From JBDHUJ01 sp039809105 (GTDB lineage: Bacteria; Patescibacteriota; Saccharimonadia; Saccharimonadales; UBA4665), in NCBI GenBank assembly GCA_039809105.1, contig JBDHUJ010000045.1:1-10262 (forward strand): DNA of 10,262 bases, read 5' to 3'. The position numbers were made by a program, and so were the translations under genes. Shown one piece after another: positions 1 through 6,796 of this stretch (its first letter is position 1; each line of letters opens with the position of its first letter). The notes beneath the pieces were generated by a model. It was given only the letters and a program-made list of their open reading frames with translations. It had not been told where the DNA came from and did not search any database.

Positions 1-133
1 GTGAGTTTGTGCCGGCCCATGGTATACCCCGCTGTCTTTAGAATGCATATGGTAGCGGCTTCGCCGCTCCCGAGCAATCTAAATTATTACAGGGAGACAC
101 TTCGCTGGGGTGAGTGGGTACAAACAAAGACTG

Positions 134-162
134 TTGCAAAAACATAAATATTATGCTATAAT
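134..162 (+). promoter_or_regulatory. Sigma-70-type promoter of the sigma factor gene
   Basis: The -35 box TTGCAA lies at 134-139 and the -10 box TATAAT at 157-162, with a 17-bp spacer. A TGC extended -10 sits directly upstream of the -10 box. The expected transcription start (about 169-170) coincides with the ATG at 170, so the mRNA is probably leaderless and this promoter decides the start codon. Confidence 0.75.
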
Positions 163-169
163 GTTGTTT

Positions 170-892
170 ATGAGTATTAATACTGAGGTATTCCTCCCGG
201 CCGATACGGTTGAGCTAGCCCCCGAAATCATCGATAGTCGCGACAACCCCGATATCAAGGGCCGCTTAGCTGAGCTTGTACTTACGGCTCAAGGAGCCGA
301 CACGGATGAACGAGCGAAAGCTTTAGGCACCCTATTCCCAGTAGTACACAGCCATGCGTATTGGGCTGCGAAGAATGCTGGAGGTATCGACCCAGAAGAC
401 ACTGCTTCTCAGACTGTGCTGACAATAGTAGAACAGACCCAGAACGGCAAATTGCATCCTCAAAACGATAGCTCAGTCATCAGTTTTACACGGCTAACGG
501 CCAGGAACCGGGTAATCGGTGCCGGGCGGCACGCGTCAGTATTCCGTATAGAAGGTACTGACACCCTTGCTGAAATGGCGGATGGCACAGACACAGAGGC
601 GGAAGCACTAGCAAACCAAACAACTTGGCACAGCCATGACTTATACAATGCCGCCGGATTGCCAGATGGGCAGTCTAAGGTCCTTACCCTGCGTTTACAA
701 CAGGGATTAAGCCTCGAAGATGCAGCGGATAGACTCGGTCTAAGCTATGCCGCAACCAAAGCGCTGCATCACCGCGCTATAAAAGCGCTCCGGTCCACAA
801 TCACCAATGCCATGGTCAAGTACGGGACAGCGGACCCCGAAGAGGCTATACTTGAGCTTATCGCGAACCGCGAAGACGCTCGCGCTAGCTAA
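170..892 (+). CDS. ECF-like sigma-70 family RNA polymerase sigma factor
   Basis: The 240-residue protein has the two-domain layout of a small sigma factor. Residues about 55-120 form a region-2-like helical segment containing VVHSHAYWAAKNAGG. An acidic, Ala/Thr-rich linker follows, and residues about 170-220 form a region-4-like helix-turn-helix (SLEDAADRLGLSYAATKALH followed by HRAIKALR). Such proteins bind core RNA polymerase and direct it to their own promoters. The open frame extends to a GTG at 110, but a perfect promoter at 134-162 would exclude that start, so ATG 170 is preferred. No SD is seen. The stop is 2 nt before rlmH, implying co-transcription and coupling. No anti-sigma gene is visible. 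Region 2 is diverged, so a sigma-like regulator that is not a true sigma factor remains possible. Confidence 0.7.
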   Translation: MSINTEVFLPADTVELAPEIIDSRDNPDIKGRLAELVLTAQGADTDERAKALGTLFPVVHSHAYWAAKNAGGIDPEDTASQTVLTIVEQTQNGKLHPQNDSSVISFTRLTARNRVIGAGRHASVFRIEGTDTLAEMADGTDTEAEALANQTTWHSHDLYNAAGLPDGQSKVLTLRLQQGLSLEDAADRLGLSYAATKALHHRAIKALRSTITNAMVKYGTADPEEAILELIANREDARAS

Positions 893-894
893 CC

Positions 895-1326
895 ATGAAA
901 ATACACCTCGTAACCATCGGGAAGCCGAAGCTGCCGTATGCCCAGGCAGCGTGGCAGGAGTATGTGCCACGCTTGCAACGCATGCACACCGTACGGTTGA
1001 CGCAGCTGGCGGATAAATACGCGTATGATGCGCCGAAGATACTCGAAACATTGCAGGGCACGTACATCGTCGTACTAGAAATAACCGGTAGCAGCCTGAG
1101 TAGCCCCGTGCTGGCCGAGTTTCTGAAGCAACGGGAACTCGCTGCCCAAGAGGTCAGTTTCGTCATCGGCGGCCCGGAGGGCCTGCCCCAAGCAGTTATC
1201 GACAAAGCGAATTACCGCTGGAGCCTCGGCGACCTCACCCTGCCGCACGACCTCGCCATGGTGGTCGCCACCGAAGCCCTCTACCGCGCCAGCACCATCA
1301 ACGCCGGTCTGCCGTACCACAAGTAA
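895..1326 (+). CDS. rlmH: 23S rRNA (pseudouridine1915-N3)-methyltransferase RlmH
   Basis: This SPOUT-class methyltransferase uses SAM to methylate pseudouridine 1915 in helix 69 of 23S rRNA on assembled ribosomes. At 143 residues it is slightly shorter than the usual 155-160. Diagnostic sequences are the N-terminal MKIHLVTIGK, the SAM-binding knot motif FVIGGPEGL near residues 89-97, and the C-terminal LTLPHDLA...EALYRA...GLPYHK. One oddity is that the segment usually read LARV in this family reads LAMV here, replacing a generally conserved Arg by Met. Its ATG follows the sigma factor stop by 2 nt without its own promoter or clear SD, so translation is probably coupled. The family assignment is confident. 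Confidence 0.95.
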   Translation: MKIHLVTIGKPKLPYAQAAWQEYVPRLQRMHTVRLTQLADKYAYDAPKILETLQGTYIVVLEITGSSLSSPVLAEFLKQRELAAQEVSFVIGGPEGLPQAVIDKANYRWSLGDLTLPHDLAMVVATEALYRASTINAGLPYHK

Positions 1327-1346
1327 CCGCAGATTCTAGGGAAATA

Positions 1347-1379
1347 TTTACTGGTAAGATACCGTTTGTGCTTTATAAT
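1347..1379 (+). promoter_or_regulatory. Promoter of the ABC transporter operon
   Basis: A perfect -10 TATAAT lies at 1374-1379. The best -35 match is TTTACT at 1347-1352, but the 21-bp spacer is long, so the -35 is uncertain. The ATG at 1388 is only 8 nt beyond the -10 box, again predicting an mRNA with essentially no leader. Confidence 0.55.
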
Positions 1380-1387
1380 GCAGCGTA

Positions 1388-2194
1388 ATGATATCTTTAC
1401 GCCAGCGCCAACTCGCGAACCGGCTCATTGCTGAGTCTGGCGGCAGCATCGACCAAGCCATCGCAGTTCTCCGCCAGGTTTCCGTGACACCGCAGAAATC
1501 TTCTCCCTACAAACCCAAGTCAGACGAAATCATCGCCCGTGTCAGCGATGTCGCCAAACGCTACAAAGTCGGCCATAACCATGTCGAAGCGCTCAAAGGC
1601 GTCAGCGTCCAGATACACAAGGGCGAGTTCGTCGCCATCACCGGCACCAGCGGCAGCGGCAAAAGCACGCTGTTGCAGCTGCTGGGCGGACTCGACAAGC
1701 CCGACACCGGCGCCATAGAGATAGCCGGGCAGAACCTAGCGAAGCTGAAGGACGGTAAACTGTCCGAATTCCGCAACCGCACCATCGGTTTCGTGTTCCA
1801 GTTTTTCTATCTGCAGCCGTTCTTGAACCTGCAGACCAACATCGAAGTCCCGGCCATGTTCGCCCGCACCAAACGCGCCGCACGGAATACGAAGAGCAAA
1901 GAGCTGGCAAAAGTTGTCGGCCTGGACGACCGCTTGGCGCACCTCCCGCGCGAGCTTTCCGGCGGCCAGATGCAGCGTGCCGCCATTGCCCGGGCACTCC
2001 AGAACAGCCCCAGCATATTGCTCGCCGATGAACCGACCGGCAACCTCGACAGCACCAACGCCCAAGGCATATTCAAACTGTTCCGCGACATCTGCGACCA
2101 GCAGGGTACCACCATCGTCGTCGTAACCCACGACCTGAGCCTGGCCGCTGCTGCCGACCGCGTCATAGAAATGAAGGACGGGCAAACGCTATGA
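1388..2194 (+). CDS. ABC transporter ATP-binding protein, MacB/LolD type
   Basis: This 268-residue cytoplasmic ATPase is the partner of the FtsX-like permease encoded next. The nucleotide-binding motifs are complete: Walker A GTSGSGKST (86-94), Q-loop Gln138, signature LSGGQMQR (190-197), Walker B ILLADEP (210-216) followed by TGNLD (217-221), and H-loop His248. The ADEPTGNLDS context is typical of the MacB/LolD/FtsE class, whose members drive mechanotransmission through FtsX-like permeases rather than classic transport channels. About 45 residues precede the ATPase fold; they are helical (LRQRQLANRLIAESGG...) and not part of the core domain. The stop codon overlaps the permease start in ATGA, so the two are translationally coupled. 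The substrate is unknown. Confidence 0.93.
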   Translation: MISLRQRQLANRLIAESGGSIDQAIAVLRQVSVTPQKSSPYKPKSDEIIARVSDVAKRYKVGHNHVEALKGVSVQIHKGEFVAITGTSGSGKSTLLQLLGGLDKPDTGAIEIAGQNLAKLKDGKLSEFRNRTIGFVFQFFYLQPFLNLQTNIEVPAMFARTKRAARNTKSKELAKVVGLDDRLAHLPRELSGGQMQRAAIARALQNSPSILLADEPTGNLDSTNAQGIFKLFRDICDQQGTTIVVVTHDLSLAAAADRVIEMKDGQTL

Positions 2195-4149
2195 TGTACC
2201 CCCTCGACGCCCTCAAACTGGCACGCACCAAGCTCCGTACCCGGCGCGTCCGGCTTGTCGTGACTGTAACGACCATGTCGCTGTTGTTCGCTGGCCTATT
2301 CTTTATCGCTACGGTCCTCGGCGGTGTCATCAGCAGCCTAAAGAGCTTCGGCACCGAAGGCCTCGGCAGCCGCTACCTGGTTTCCGCGCAGCCGGTCGTC
2401 GCGCAACCATACAACAACAATGACCTACTGGAGGCGCTCAAGCCGGCCCAAGCCGACCTGGTAGCGCGCAAAAAAGCCCTGGCCAAAAAGCTCGGCCTGG
2501 AATACGACGAAAAGAGCGACCAAAACCTGCCGCTCAGCGTCTACCAGAACGGTCCGAACAGCGGCGATGTCCAGACCAGTGTCAACTTTATGTCAGCCAT
2601 CGCCACGGCCAAATTGCAAGAACAGAATGCGGCTATAAAGGGTATTTCGTATGCCGATTTCCAAAAGCTGGCAAACAGCGAGGGCGCTATCCACACCTAC
2701 CAAGGCACGAACACCACTATGGGCGCACCGACGACCCGCACCGATGGTGGCGGTATAAACTTCCTCGAGAACGGCAAAGAGAACTTCAAAGCCAACAATA
2801 ACCAAAGCTTCAGCGACCAACCCACCGGCCTGGCGACCATAACCACCGTCGGCTGGCACCAGATAAGCGACGATTTGCTCCGGCCATTCATACTGGACGG
2901 ACAGACGACGGTCGTCAAAGACGGCGCCGTACCGGTAATCGCCCCTTATAGTGCTGCCGAGCAAGCCATCGGCCTCAAGAGCTTGCCAGCCACCGCTACT
3001 ACCGACGACAAAATCGCCCGCACCGTGCAGCTTCGCAAGACCGCCGCAGGCAAGACCGCTCAGCTGTGTTACCGCAACTCCGCCTCGCAGGCCTTGCTAC
3101 AGAAAGCCCTATCGCAGACCGATGAAATCGCCGCCAACAAGAACAACAAAGACTACACCACGCCGCACTTGCTGTACAGCCTGCCCGCCGAAGCCTGCGG
3201 CCCCACGACCATACAGTCCGATAAGCGCACCGCCGAAGAAAAGAAGGCCGATGACAATCAAGCCACCTTCGACGCTACCTTTACCAACACCACACCCACG
3301 CAAGGCATCGTAACCGTGCGGATTGTCGGCATCATACCCGATTCGAACTTCGGTGCAAGCCTAAGCGCCACCTCTGTGTTGTCGGGCATCCTGAGTACCA
3401 CCCTGGGACAGGGGTGGTTTTCGCCGACCAGCGCATTCCAGACCGGTACACTTGCCACGCTAGCCCAAGATGGTACCATCGACAGCCAACCATTGACACA
3501 GCAGATGTACTACGCCGAATTTCCTAATCTGGCAACTGTCAAACAATTCATAAAAAGTAATAACTGCAGCAGTAACCCTGCCACTGGAGGCTTTTCGTTT
3601 GATGCGAACAGTGCTGTCAAAACTTGTACCGCAGCTGGCACGCCATACTTTATCGCACCTTACGGCAACAACGCCGGCGCCATAGAAGACATCCGACATG
3701 GGATATGGGTCGCTGGACGCTACGTGCTCCTGGTAGTACTACTCATAGCCTCACTGATTATGATGGGCACGCTAGGCAAGATAATCTCCGACAGCCGCCG
3801 CGAAACCGCCGTCTTCCGCAGCCTTGGGGCCACACAGCTCGACATCCGCCAGATTTACTTCACCTACGCGTTCCTGGTGAGCCTGCTCGTCATTGCCGCG
3901 TCGTACCTACTGGGTCTGCTCGCAGCCAGCTGGCTCGACCACAAGTACAGCGGACAGCTTTCCGCCAGCGCCGTCGTAGCTTACAACGCAAAGGACGTAC
4001 ACAAACACTTCAGCCTGTTCGGGTTCGACCCGTTGTACATCGTCGTCATCATCGGACTCATACTGGTTTCGGCGTTTTTGAGTGCGATGATACCGCTTAT
4101 GGCCAACACCCGTCGCAACCCCATCCGCGATATGCGCGACGAGAGTTAA
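2191..4149 (+). CDS. FtsX/MacB-like ABC transporter permease with large ectodomain
   Basis: This 652-residue membrane protein has the four-helix MacB/FtsX arrangement. One N-terminal transmembrane helix lies at about residues 24-50, followed by a large extracytoplasmic domain at about 55-500. Three C-terminal helices lie at about 507-530, 557-582 and 615-640. The family hallmark ETAVFRSLGATQLDIRQIY follows the second helix as the cytoplasmic coupling region. The ectodomain is rich in Thr, Asn and Ala and has exactly four Cys (in QLCYRN, EACGP, NNCSS, KTCTA), which could form two disulfides. It starts within the stop of the ATPase gene (ATGA). A second ATG follows immediately at 2194. Likely roles are export, lipoprotein handling or envelope remodelling; the sequence does not fix the substrate. 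Confidence 0.9.
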   Translation: MMYPLDALKLARTKLRTRRVRLVVTVTTMSLLFAGLFFIATVLGGVISSLKSFGTEGLGSRYLVSAQPVVAQPYNNNDLLEALKPAQADLVARKKALAKKLGLEYDEKSDQNLPLSVYQNGPNSGDVQTSVNFMSAIATAKLQEQNAAIKGISYADFQKLANSEGAIHTYQGTNTTMGAPTTRTDGGGINFLENGKENFKANNNQSFSDQPTGLATITTVGWHQISDDLLRPFILDGQTTVVKDGAVPVIAPYSAAEQAIGLKSLPATATTDDKIARTVQLRKTAAGKTAQLCYRNSASQALLQKALSQTDEIAANKNNKDYTTPHLLYSLPAEACGPTTIQSDKRTAEEKKADDNQATFDATFTNTTPTQGIVTVRIVGIIPDSNFGASLSATSVLSGILSTTLGQGWFSPTSAFQTGTLATLAQDGTIDSQPLTQQMYYAEFPNLATVKQFIKSNNCSSNPATGGFSFDANSAVKTCTAAGTPYFIAPYGNNAGAIEDIRHGIWVAGRYVLLVVLLIASLIMMGTLGKIISDSRRETAVFRSLGATQLDIRQIYFTYAFLVSLLVIAASYLLGLLAASWLDHKYSGQLSASAVVAYNAKDVHKHFSLFGFDPLYIVVIIGLILVSAFLSAMIPLMANTRRNPIRDMRDES

Positions 4150-4150
4150 C

Positions 4151-4258
4151 TTGGGAAGGGCTCACCACATCCTGCGGCCCCGCGACTGCGCGTTAGCAAG
4201 CACAGCTTGCCCGGCAGGTCGCCTTGCAGCGAGCCACTGGCTCGCTTCACCTTCCCAA
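4151..4258. repeat. Multibranched inverted-repeat element after the permease gene
   Basis: An outer stem TTGGGAAGG (4151-4159) pairs with CCTTCCCAA (4250-4258). It encloses two perfect hairpins: GCAAGC-ACA-GCTTGC (4196-4210) and AGCGAGCC-ACT-GGCTCGCT (4228-4246). It begins 1 nt after the permease stop and lies between convergent genes. It has no U-run, so it is not a classic terminator. It may be a genome-repeated palindromic unit or an mRNA 3'-end protecting structure. Confidence 0.6.
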
Positions 4259-4286
4259 TTCTTTTCGAAGTGAATTCGAAAAGAAT
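4258..4286. repeat. Perfect 12-bp stem-loop
   Basis: ATTCTTTTCGAA (4258-4269) and TTCGAAAAGAAT (4275-4286) are perfect reverse complements around a 5-nt loop GTGAA. The stem is AT-rich and directly abuts the multibranched element. It could act as a bidirectional 3' structure for the two convergent genes. Confidence 0.65.
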
Positions 4287-4307
4287 CTCCCATCCCCTAA
4301 AGTACGG

Positions 4308-4345
4308 GCTTACGCCCTTGTTCGCTGCGCTCATGGGGCGTAAGC
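4308..4345. repeat. 10-bp inverted repeat downstream of the 4362-4916 gene
   Basis: GCTTACGCCC (4308-4317) pairs with GGGCGTAAGC (4336-4345) around an 18-nt loop rich in GCG. On the plus strand it is followed after about 6 nt by TTTTAATTTT; on the minus strand no U-run follows. It is a possible terminator for plus-strand read-through from the ABC operon. Confidence 0.5.
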
Positions 4346-4361
4346 GAGGCTGGTTTTAATT

Positions 4362-4916
4362 TTAGCGGTTGAGGGCAAGGTGGGTTAGGGTGTAGATGTA
4401 TGCCAAGTCGTCTTTTGTGGCGTTTACCAGATGGCCGTCGTGAGATTCTACCGAGCCCAACCACGAGCGGGCAGTCTTCCAAATGCGCTCGGCAGCAAGC
4501 GCTGGATGCCTGTGACGCCATCCATGGCCCAACCTATCCTCAAGAGCCACACTTCCGATATCGACGGTAAGTTTACGGACAAGGCTCGTGCGGCCCCTCT
4601 CCACAACTGCGCCGTACGTCGTCCGGACCGTATCGGTCTCAGTCGCTAGGTAAACCAACCCTTTCTCATCGAGGTCGGCAGGGCTGGGCAAGACACGGCC
4701 AGCCCATACGGCACGTGGCGGGTCGAATCCGATTTCGGCATGAAGCGCCGCCGCCTGTGCGAGCTGTTCAGCGTTGAATGGCGCACGAAGTACGACACTG
4801 TCATCAGGCATCCTGTCCAGATTGAGCGTGTCGCCCCCTAGGTACACGAACAAATCCTCGCCGAACAATTCGCCGGGTTTAGGAGGAGGCGCCGTCTCTA
4901 GGTCGTACCAAGGCAT
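4362..4916 (-). CDS. Hypothetical protein, 184 aa
   Basis: I do not recognise this family. The ATG at 4916 gives MPWYDLETAPPPKPGELFG; the frame extends upstream to 4958, but a GATAAT -10-like box at 4932-4927 favours the 4916 start. The product is soluble, with no signal peptide or membrane helix. It is acidic in the N-terminal half (GEDLFVYLGGDTLNLD). An Arg/His/Trp-rich stretch (LGHGWRHRHPALAAERIWKT) precedes a conserved-looking helical C-terminus (NATKDDLAYIYTLTHLALNR). The GC-rich third-position pattern matches the neighbouring chromosomal genes, supporting real coding. It is convergent with the ABC operon and divergent from the secreted protein gene, so context gives no functional clue. 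Confidence 0.7.
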   Translation of the reverse strand: MPWYDLETAPPPKPGELFGEDLFVYLGGDTLNLDRMPDDSVVLRAPFNAEQLAQAAALHAEIGFDPPRAVWAGRVLPSPADLDEKGLVYLATETDTVRTTYGAVVERGRTSLVRKLTVDIGSVALEDRLGHGWRHRHPALAAERIWKTARSWLGSVESHDGHLVNATKDDLAYIYTLTHLALNR

Positions 4917-5003
4917 CAGTACTATCATTATCGAAACAGGCCCGAACCGCAAGCACAAGTACTTCCACGCCTATTCGAAAACTTTTTAATAGCCATGCGG
5001 CCG

Positions 5004-5125
5004 GGACCCACGTAGAATGGTGCAGTCTGGGATGGAAAGCGAGCACCGGAATGGAGACGTATTAGCAATACGGCGGAATGAGGAGCGGAGCTTTACGCCC
5101 GGAATGTGCCGTTTTACGTGGGTCC
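5004..5125. repeat. Multibranched palindromic element punctuated by CGGAATG
   Basis: Perfect 11-bp outer arms GGACCCACGTA (5004-5014) and TACGTGGGTCC (5115-5125) enclose about 100 bp. CGGAATG recurs at 5047, 5074 and 5100, that is, every 26-27 bp, with a related AGAATGG at 5014-5020. Between the copies are small hairpins such as GGTGC/GCACC (5019-5047) and CGTATT-AGC-AATACG (5058-5072). The element sits in the divergent spacer upstream of the secreted-protein gene. It could be a structured RNA, a MITE-like repeat or a regulatory region. I cannot assign it to a known family. Confidence 0.6.
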
Positions 5126-5202
5126 TTGTAATAAATCGTACAGCCAGCCGACGAACCCGGGCATATAGTTGGCCATACAGGTAGTTGAAAGAGGAGGGAC
5201 TT

Positions 5203-6345
5203 ATGACTGTATTTTCTGTTCGCCTGCGACGTATCGCCGCATACACCACAACATTAACCATGGCGGCCTTCGGCTTTACCAGTATGGCGTCCGCTCAGAG
5301 TATTACAAATACCAGTCCCGGCTCCACCAACAACATAACAACCAACGTTACGAACAATTGTACCGTCACGAACACCAACACCGTAAACGCCACCAGTGTG
5401 AATAACCAGACTGCCACGACCGGCGATGCGAACGTCGGCGGCAGTAGCGTGCTACCGTGGTCCGGCTGGGATAAGCTCGCTCCAGAAGCCGCCCAACAGG
5501 GCGGAGAGGGCTATGCGGGCTGGTGGGGCAACGTGCTCGACTGGGTCAGCGCCCGGGCAACCGGCCAAGGTTGGAGTGACCCAGAGAACCAATCGGGTTG
5601 GACTCCCGCAAGCGGCGAGTGGGGCCAGTGGGACCCGGTCGCCTGGCAAGAGCAGGGCCATAGCTTCAACGACTGGTTCGCCGGGGTACAGGGCTACGTG
5701 AACGCTAGTTCGCCCACCTGGCTCATGACTTGGCCGCAGAACGGCGGCAACACGCTCGGCGGCGATGCCACCACCGGCGACGCGACGAATGTCAACAACG
5801 CTAGCTTTACGGTGAACATCATCAACCGTGCGCCAGTGGACTCGTGCGGCCACAGTGTCATCCCTGTGGTACCACCCGTCAATCCACCAAGTGGCGGTGG
5901 TTCGGGCGGGGGCAGCTGGGTATCTCCGGCCTCGTATAGCGCACCCAAGAGCGGCGGCTCGGGCAGCGGTGGCGTCAGCGGCTATAGCAGCTATGCCGCG
6001 CCATACTACAGCGCCCCGAAGGCTACGTACGTAGCTCCAGCCGTCGTCACGCCTCCGTCCACACCATCCACGCCGGTCACGCCTCCCGTACCGCCTACAC
6101 CACCGACTCCACCAGCCAACACCATCAGCAACACCGGGCCGGGCAGCAGCAACAACATTACCAGCAATAACACGAATAATTCGCAGGTTACGAATACGAA
6201 TGTCGTCAGCACCGTCAGCATGAACCAACAGTCAGCTAGCAGTGGGGACGCAAACGTCAGCAGCAACACCAGCGCAGGTGGTGCCGGTTCCGGTGGCGCC
6301 AGCAACGCAAATGGCGTCGGTGGCGACGTCAGCGTCACGAACTAG
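5203..6345 (+). CDS. Secreted Asn-rich repeat protein with Trp-rich core
   Basis: The 380-residue precursor has a clear Sec signal peptide: Arg-rich n-region (VRLRRIAAY), hydrophobic core, and cleavage expected after ASA at residue 31. Residues about 33-80 hold an Asn/Thr repeat unit (SITNTSPGSTNNITTN ... QTATTGDANV). A related unit recurs at about 307-356 (TISNTGPGSSNNITSN ... QSASSGDANV), and a short echo (GGDATTGDATNVNN) lies in the middle. Between them is a segment of about 100 residues with 13 Trp, then Gly/Ser- and Pro-rich linkers. Two Cys (residue 53 and in DSCGHS) might pair. There is no LPxTG or C-terminal membrane anchor. A strong SD (AGGAGG, 5192-5197) fixes ATG 5203. The likely role is a surface or beta-solenoid-like adhesive protein; the function is inferred from composition only. 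Confidence 0.8.
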   Translation: MTVFSVRLRRIAAYTTTLTMAAFGFTSMASAQSITNTSPGSTNNITTNVTNNCTVTNTNTVNATSVNNQTATTGDANVGGSSVLPWSGWDKLAPEAAQQGGEGYAGWWGNVLDWVSARATGQGWSDPENQSGWTPASGEWGQWDPVAWQEQGHSFNDWFAGVQGYVNASSPTWLMTWPQNGGNTLGGDATTGDATNVNNASFTVNIINRAPVDSCGHSVIPVVPPVNPPSGGGSGGGSWVSPASYSAPKSGGSGSGGVSGYSSYAAPYYSAPKATYVAPAVVTPPSTPSTPVTPPVPPTPPTPPANTISNTGPGSSNNITSNNTNNSQVTNTNVVSTVSMNQQSASSGDANVSSNTSAGGAGSGGASNANGVGGDVSVTN

Positions 6346-6367
6346 AGGCGACAGACGCTTCCCTAAA

Positions 6368-6392
6368 AATCCCCCGTGCAGAGCGGGGGATT
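6368..6392 (-). terminator. Intrinsic terminator of the 6516-6761 gene
   Basis: AATCCCCCG (6368-6376) and CGGGGGATT (6384-6392) form a perfect 9-bp stem with a 7-nt loop. Read on the minus strand the stem ends in a T-run (complement of the A-run at 6365-6369), as expected for an intrinsic terminator. On the plus strand, 22 bp after the secreted-protein stop, the hairpin lacks a U-run but may still define that mRNA's end. Confidence 0.8.
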
Positions 6393-6413
6393 CACTTACT
6401 AACAATCAAGTGT

Positions 6414-6499
6414 TGTCATCCTGAACTCGTTTCAGGACCCATGCGGTAGCACGGACGCTCATATGAAGGTATGGATGCTGAACTGAATTCAGCATGACA
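6414..6499. repeat. REP-like palindromic unit
   Basis: The unit has ends TGTCAT (6414-6419) and ATGACA (6494-6499). Inside are two related hairpins: CCTGAA-n5-TTCAGG near the left end and GCTGAA-n5-TTCAGC near the right end. Sequences of this GTCATCCTGAA...TTCAGG type are dispersed intergenic palindromes in several bacterial groups. A related half-unit is present at 6814-6838, showing it is repeated in this genome. Confidence 0.7.
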
Positions 6500-6515
6500 G
6501 TACAGTAGGGGGAAT

Positions 6516-6761
6516 TTACTTTTTGCGGTTCCGATAGTGGCGAACCGCTGCGTAGATATCGAGAGCCAAAGTTACCAGGGCAGCCGGAGCGATGGTAAAC
6601 GCCCAAAAAACAAATATGCCGCTCCCGCTCGAAACTGCCCGCATAACCAAAATCGCGAAGGGCAGCAACACGAACACATTCGCCCAGAACAAATACGACC
6701 GCTTGGGCAGGGCCGAAGGTTCGGCCTGAGGCGTTTCTGCCTGCACAGGTTTGCTTTTCAT
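6516..6761 (-). CDS. Small two-helix membrane protein, 81 aa
   Basis: I do not recognise the family. From ATG 6761 the protein has a short polar N-terminus (MKSKPVQAETPQAEPS...), then two hydrophobic segments at about residues 24-42 (YLFWANVFVLLPFAILVM) and 48-70 (GIFVFWAFTIAPAALVTLA). A basic tail RHYRNRKK follows, consistent with a helical hairpin whose C-terminus is cytoplasmic. An upstream in-frame ATG at 6818 would add 19 residues but lies beyond the promoter at 6768-6796, so 6761 is preferred. It is followed by a strong intrinsic terminator at 6368-6392, giving a monocistronic unit. Confidence 0.7.
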   Translation of the reverse strand: MKSKPVQAETPQAEPSALPKRSYLFWANVFVLLPFAILVMRAVSSGSGIFVFWAFTIAPAALVTLALDIYAAVRHYRNRKK

Positions 6762-6767
6762 ATCCCC

Positions 6768-6796
6768 ATTGTCCCACGCCAACCCATCTAGACCAA
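6768..6796 (-). promoter_or_regulatory. Promoter of the 81-aa membrane protein gene
   Basis: On the minus strand, TTGGTC (6796-6791) and GACAAT (6773-6768) are separated by 17 bp, with a TGG extended -10. The ATG at 6761 is 6 nt past the -10 box, so the transcript is probably leaderless. The -35 lies inside one copy of the 16-bp direct repeat. Confidence 0.5.

Noticed and set aside
1..147. Open frame from the window edge to TAA at 145-147, possibly the tail of an upstream gene; also a hairpin AGCGGC-TTC-GCCGCT at 54-68
   Set aside because: The frame is short, shows no recognisable motif and overlaps the sigma factor promoter. The hairpin has no U-run. Neither is strong enough to call.
110..169. 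GTG at 110 as an alternative start adding 20 residues to the sigma factor
   Set aside because: A consensus promoter at 134-162 lies inside this extension, and the extra residues do not look like part of the fold.
3624..4196. 190-codon plus-strand frame overlapping the end of the permease gene
   Set aside because: It is a +1-frame shadow with His/Arg/Pro-rich composition, while the permease frame carries clear transmembrane helices and family motifs here.
5004..5125. T-box, RNase P, SRP or 6S RNA
   Set aside because: None of the conserved core sequences of these RNAs (for example the T-box AGGGTGG-type motif) is present.
5452..6228. Long minus-strand frame opposite the secreted-protein gene
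   Set aside because: It is Arg/Trp-rich shadow translation of a GC-rich repeat gene. The plus strand has a signal peptide, SD and coherent repeats.
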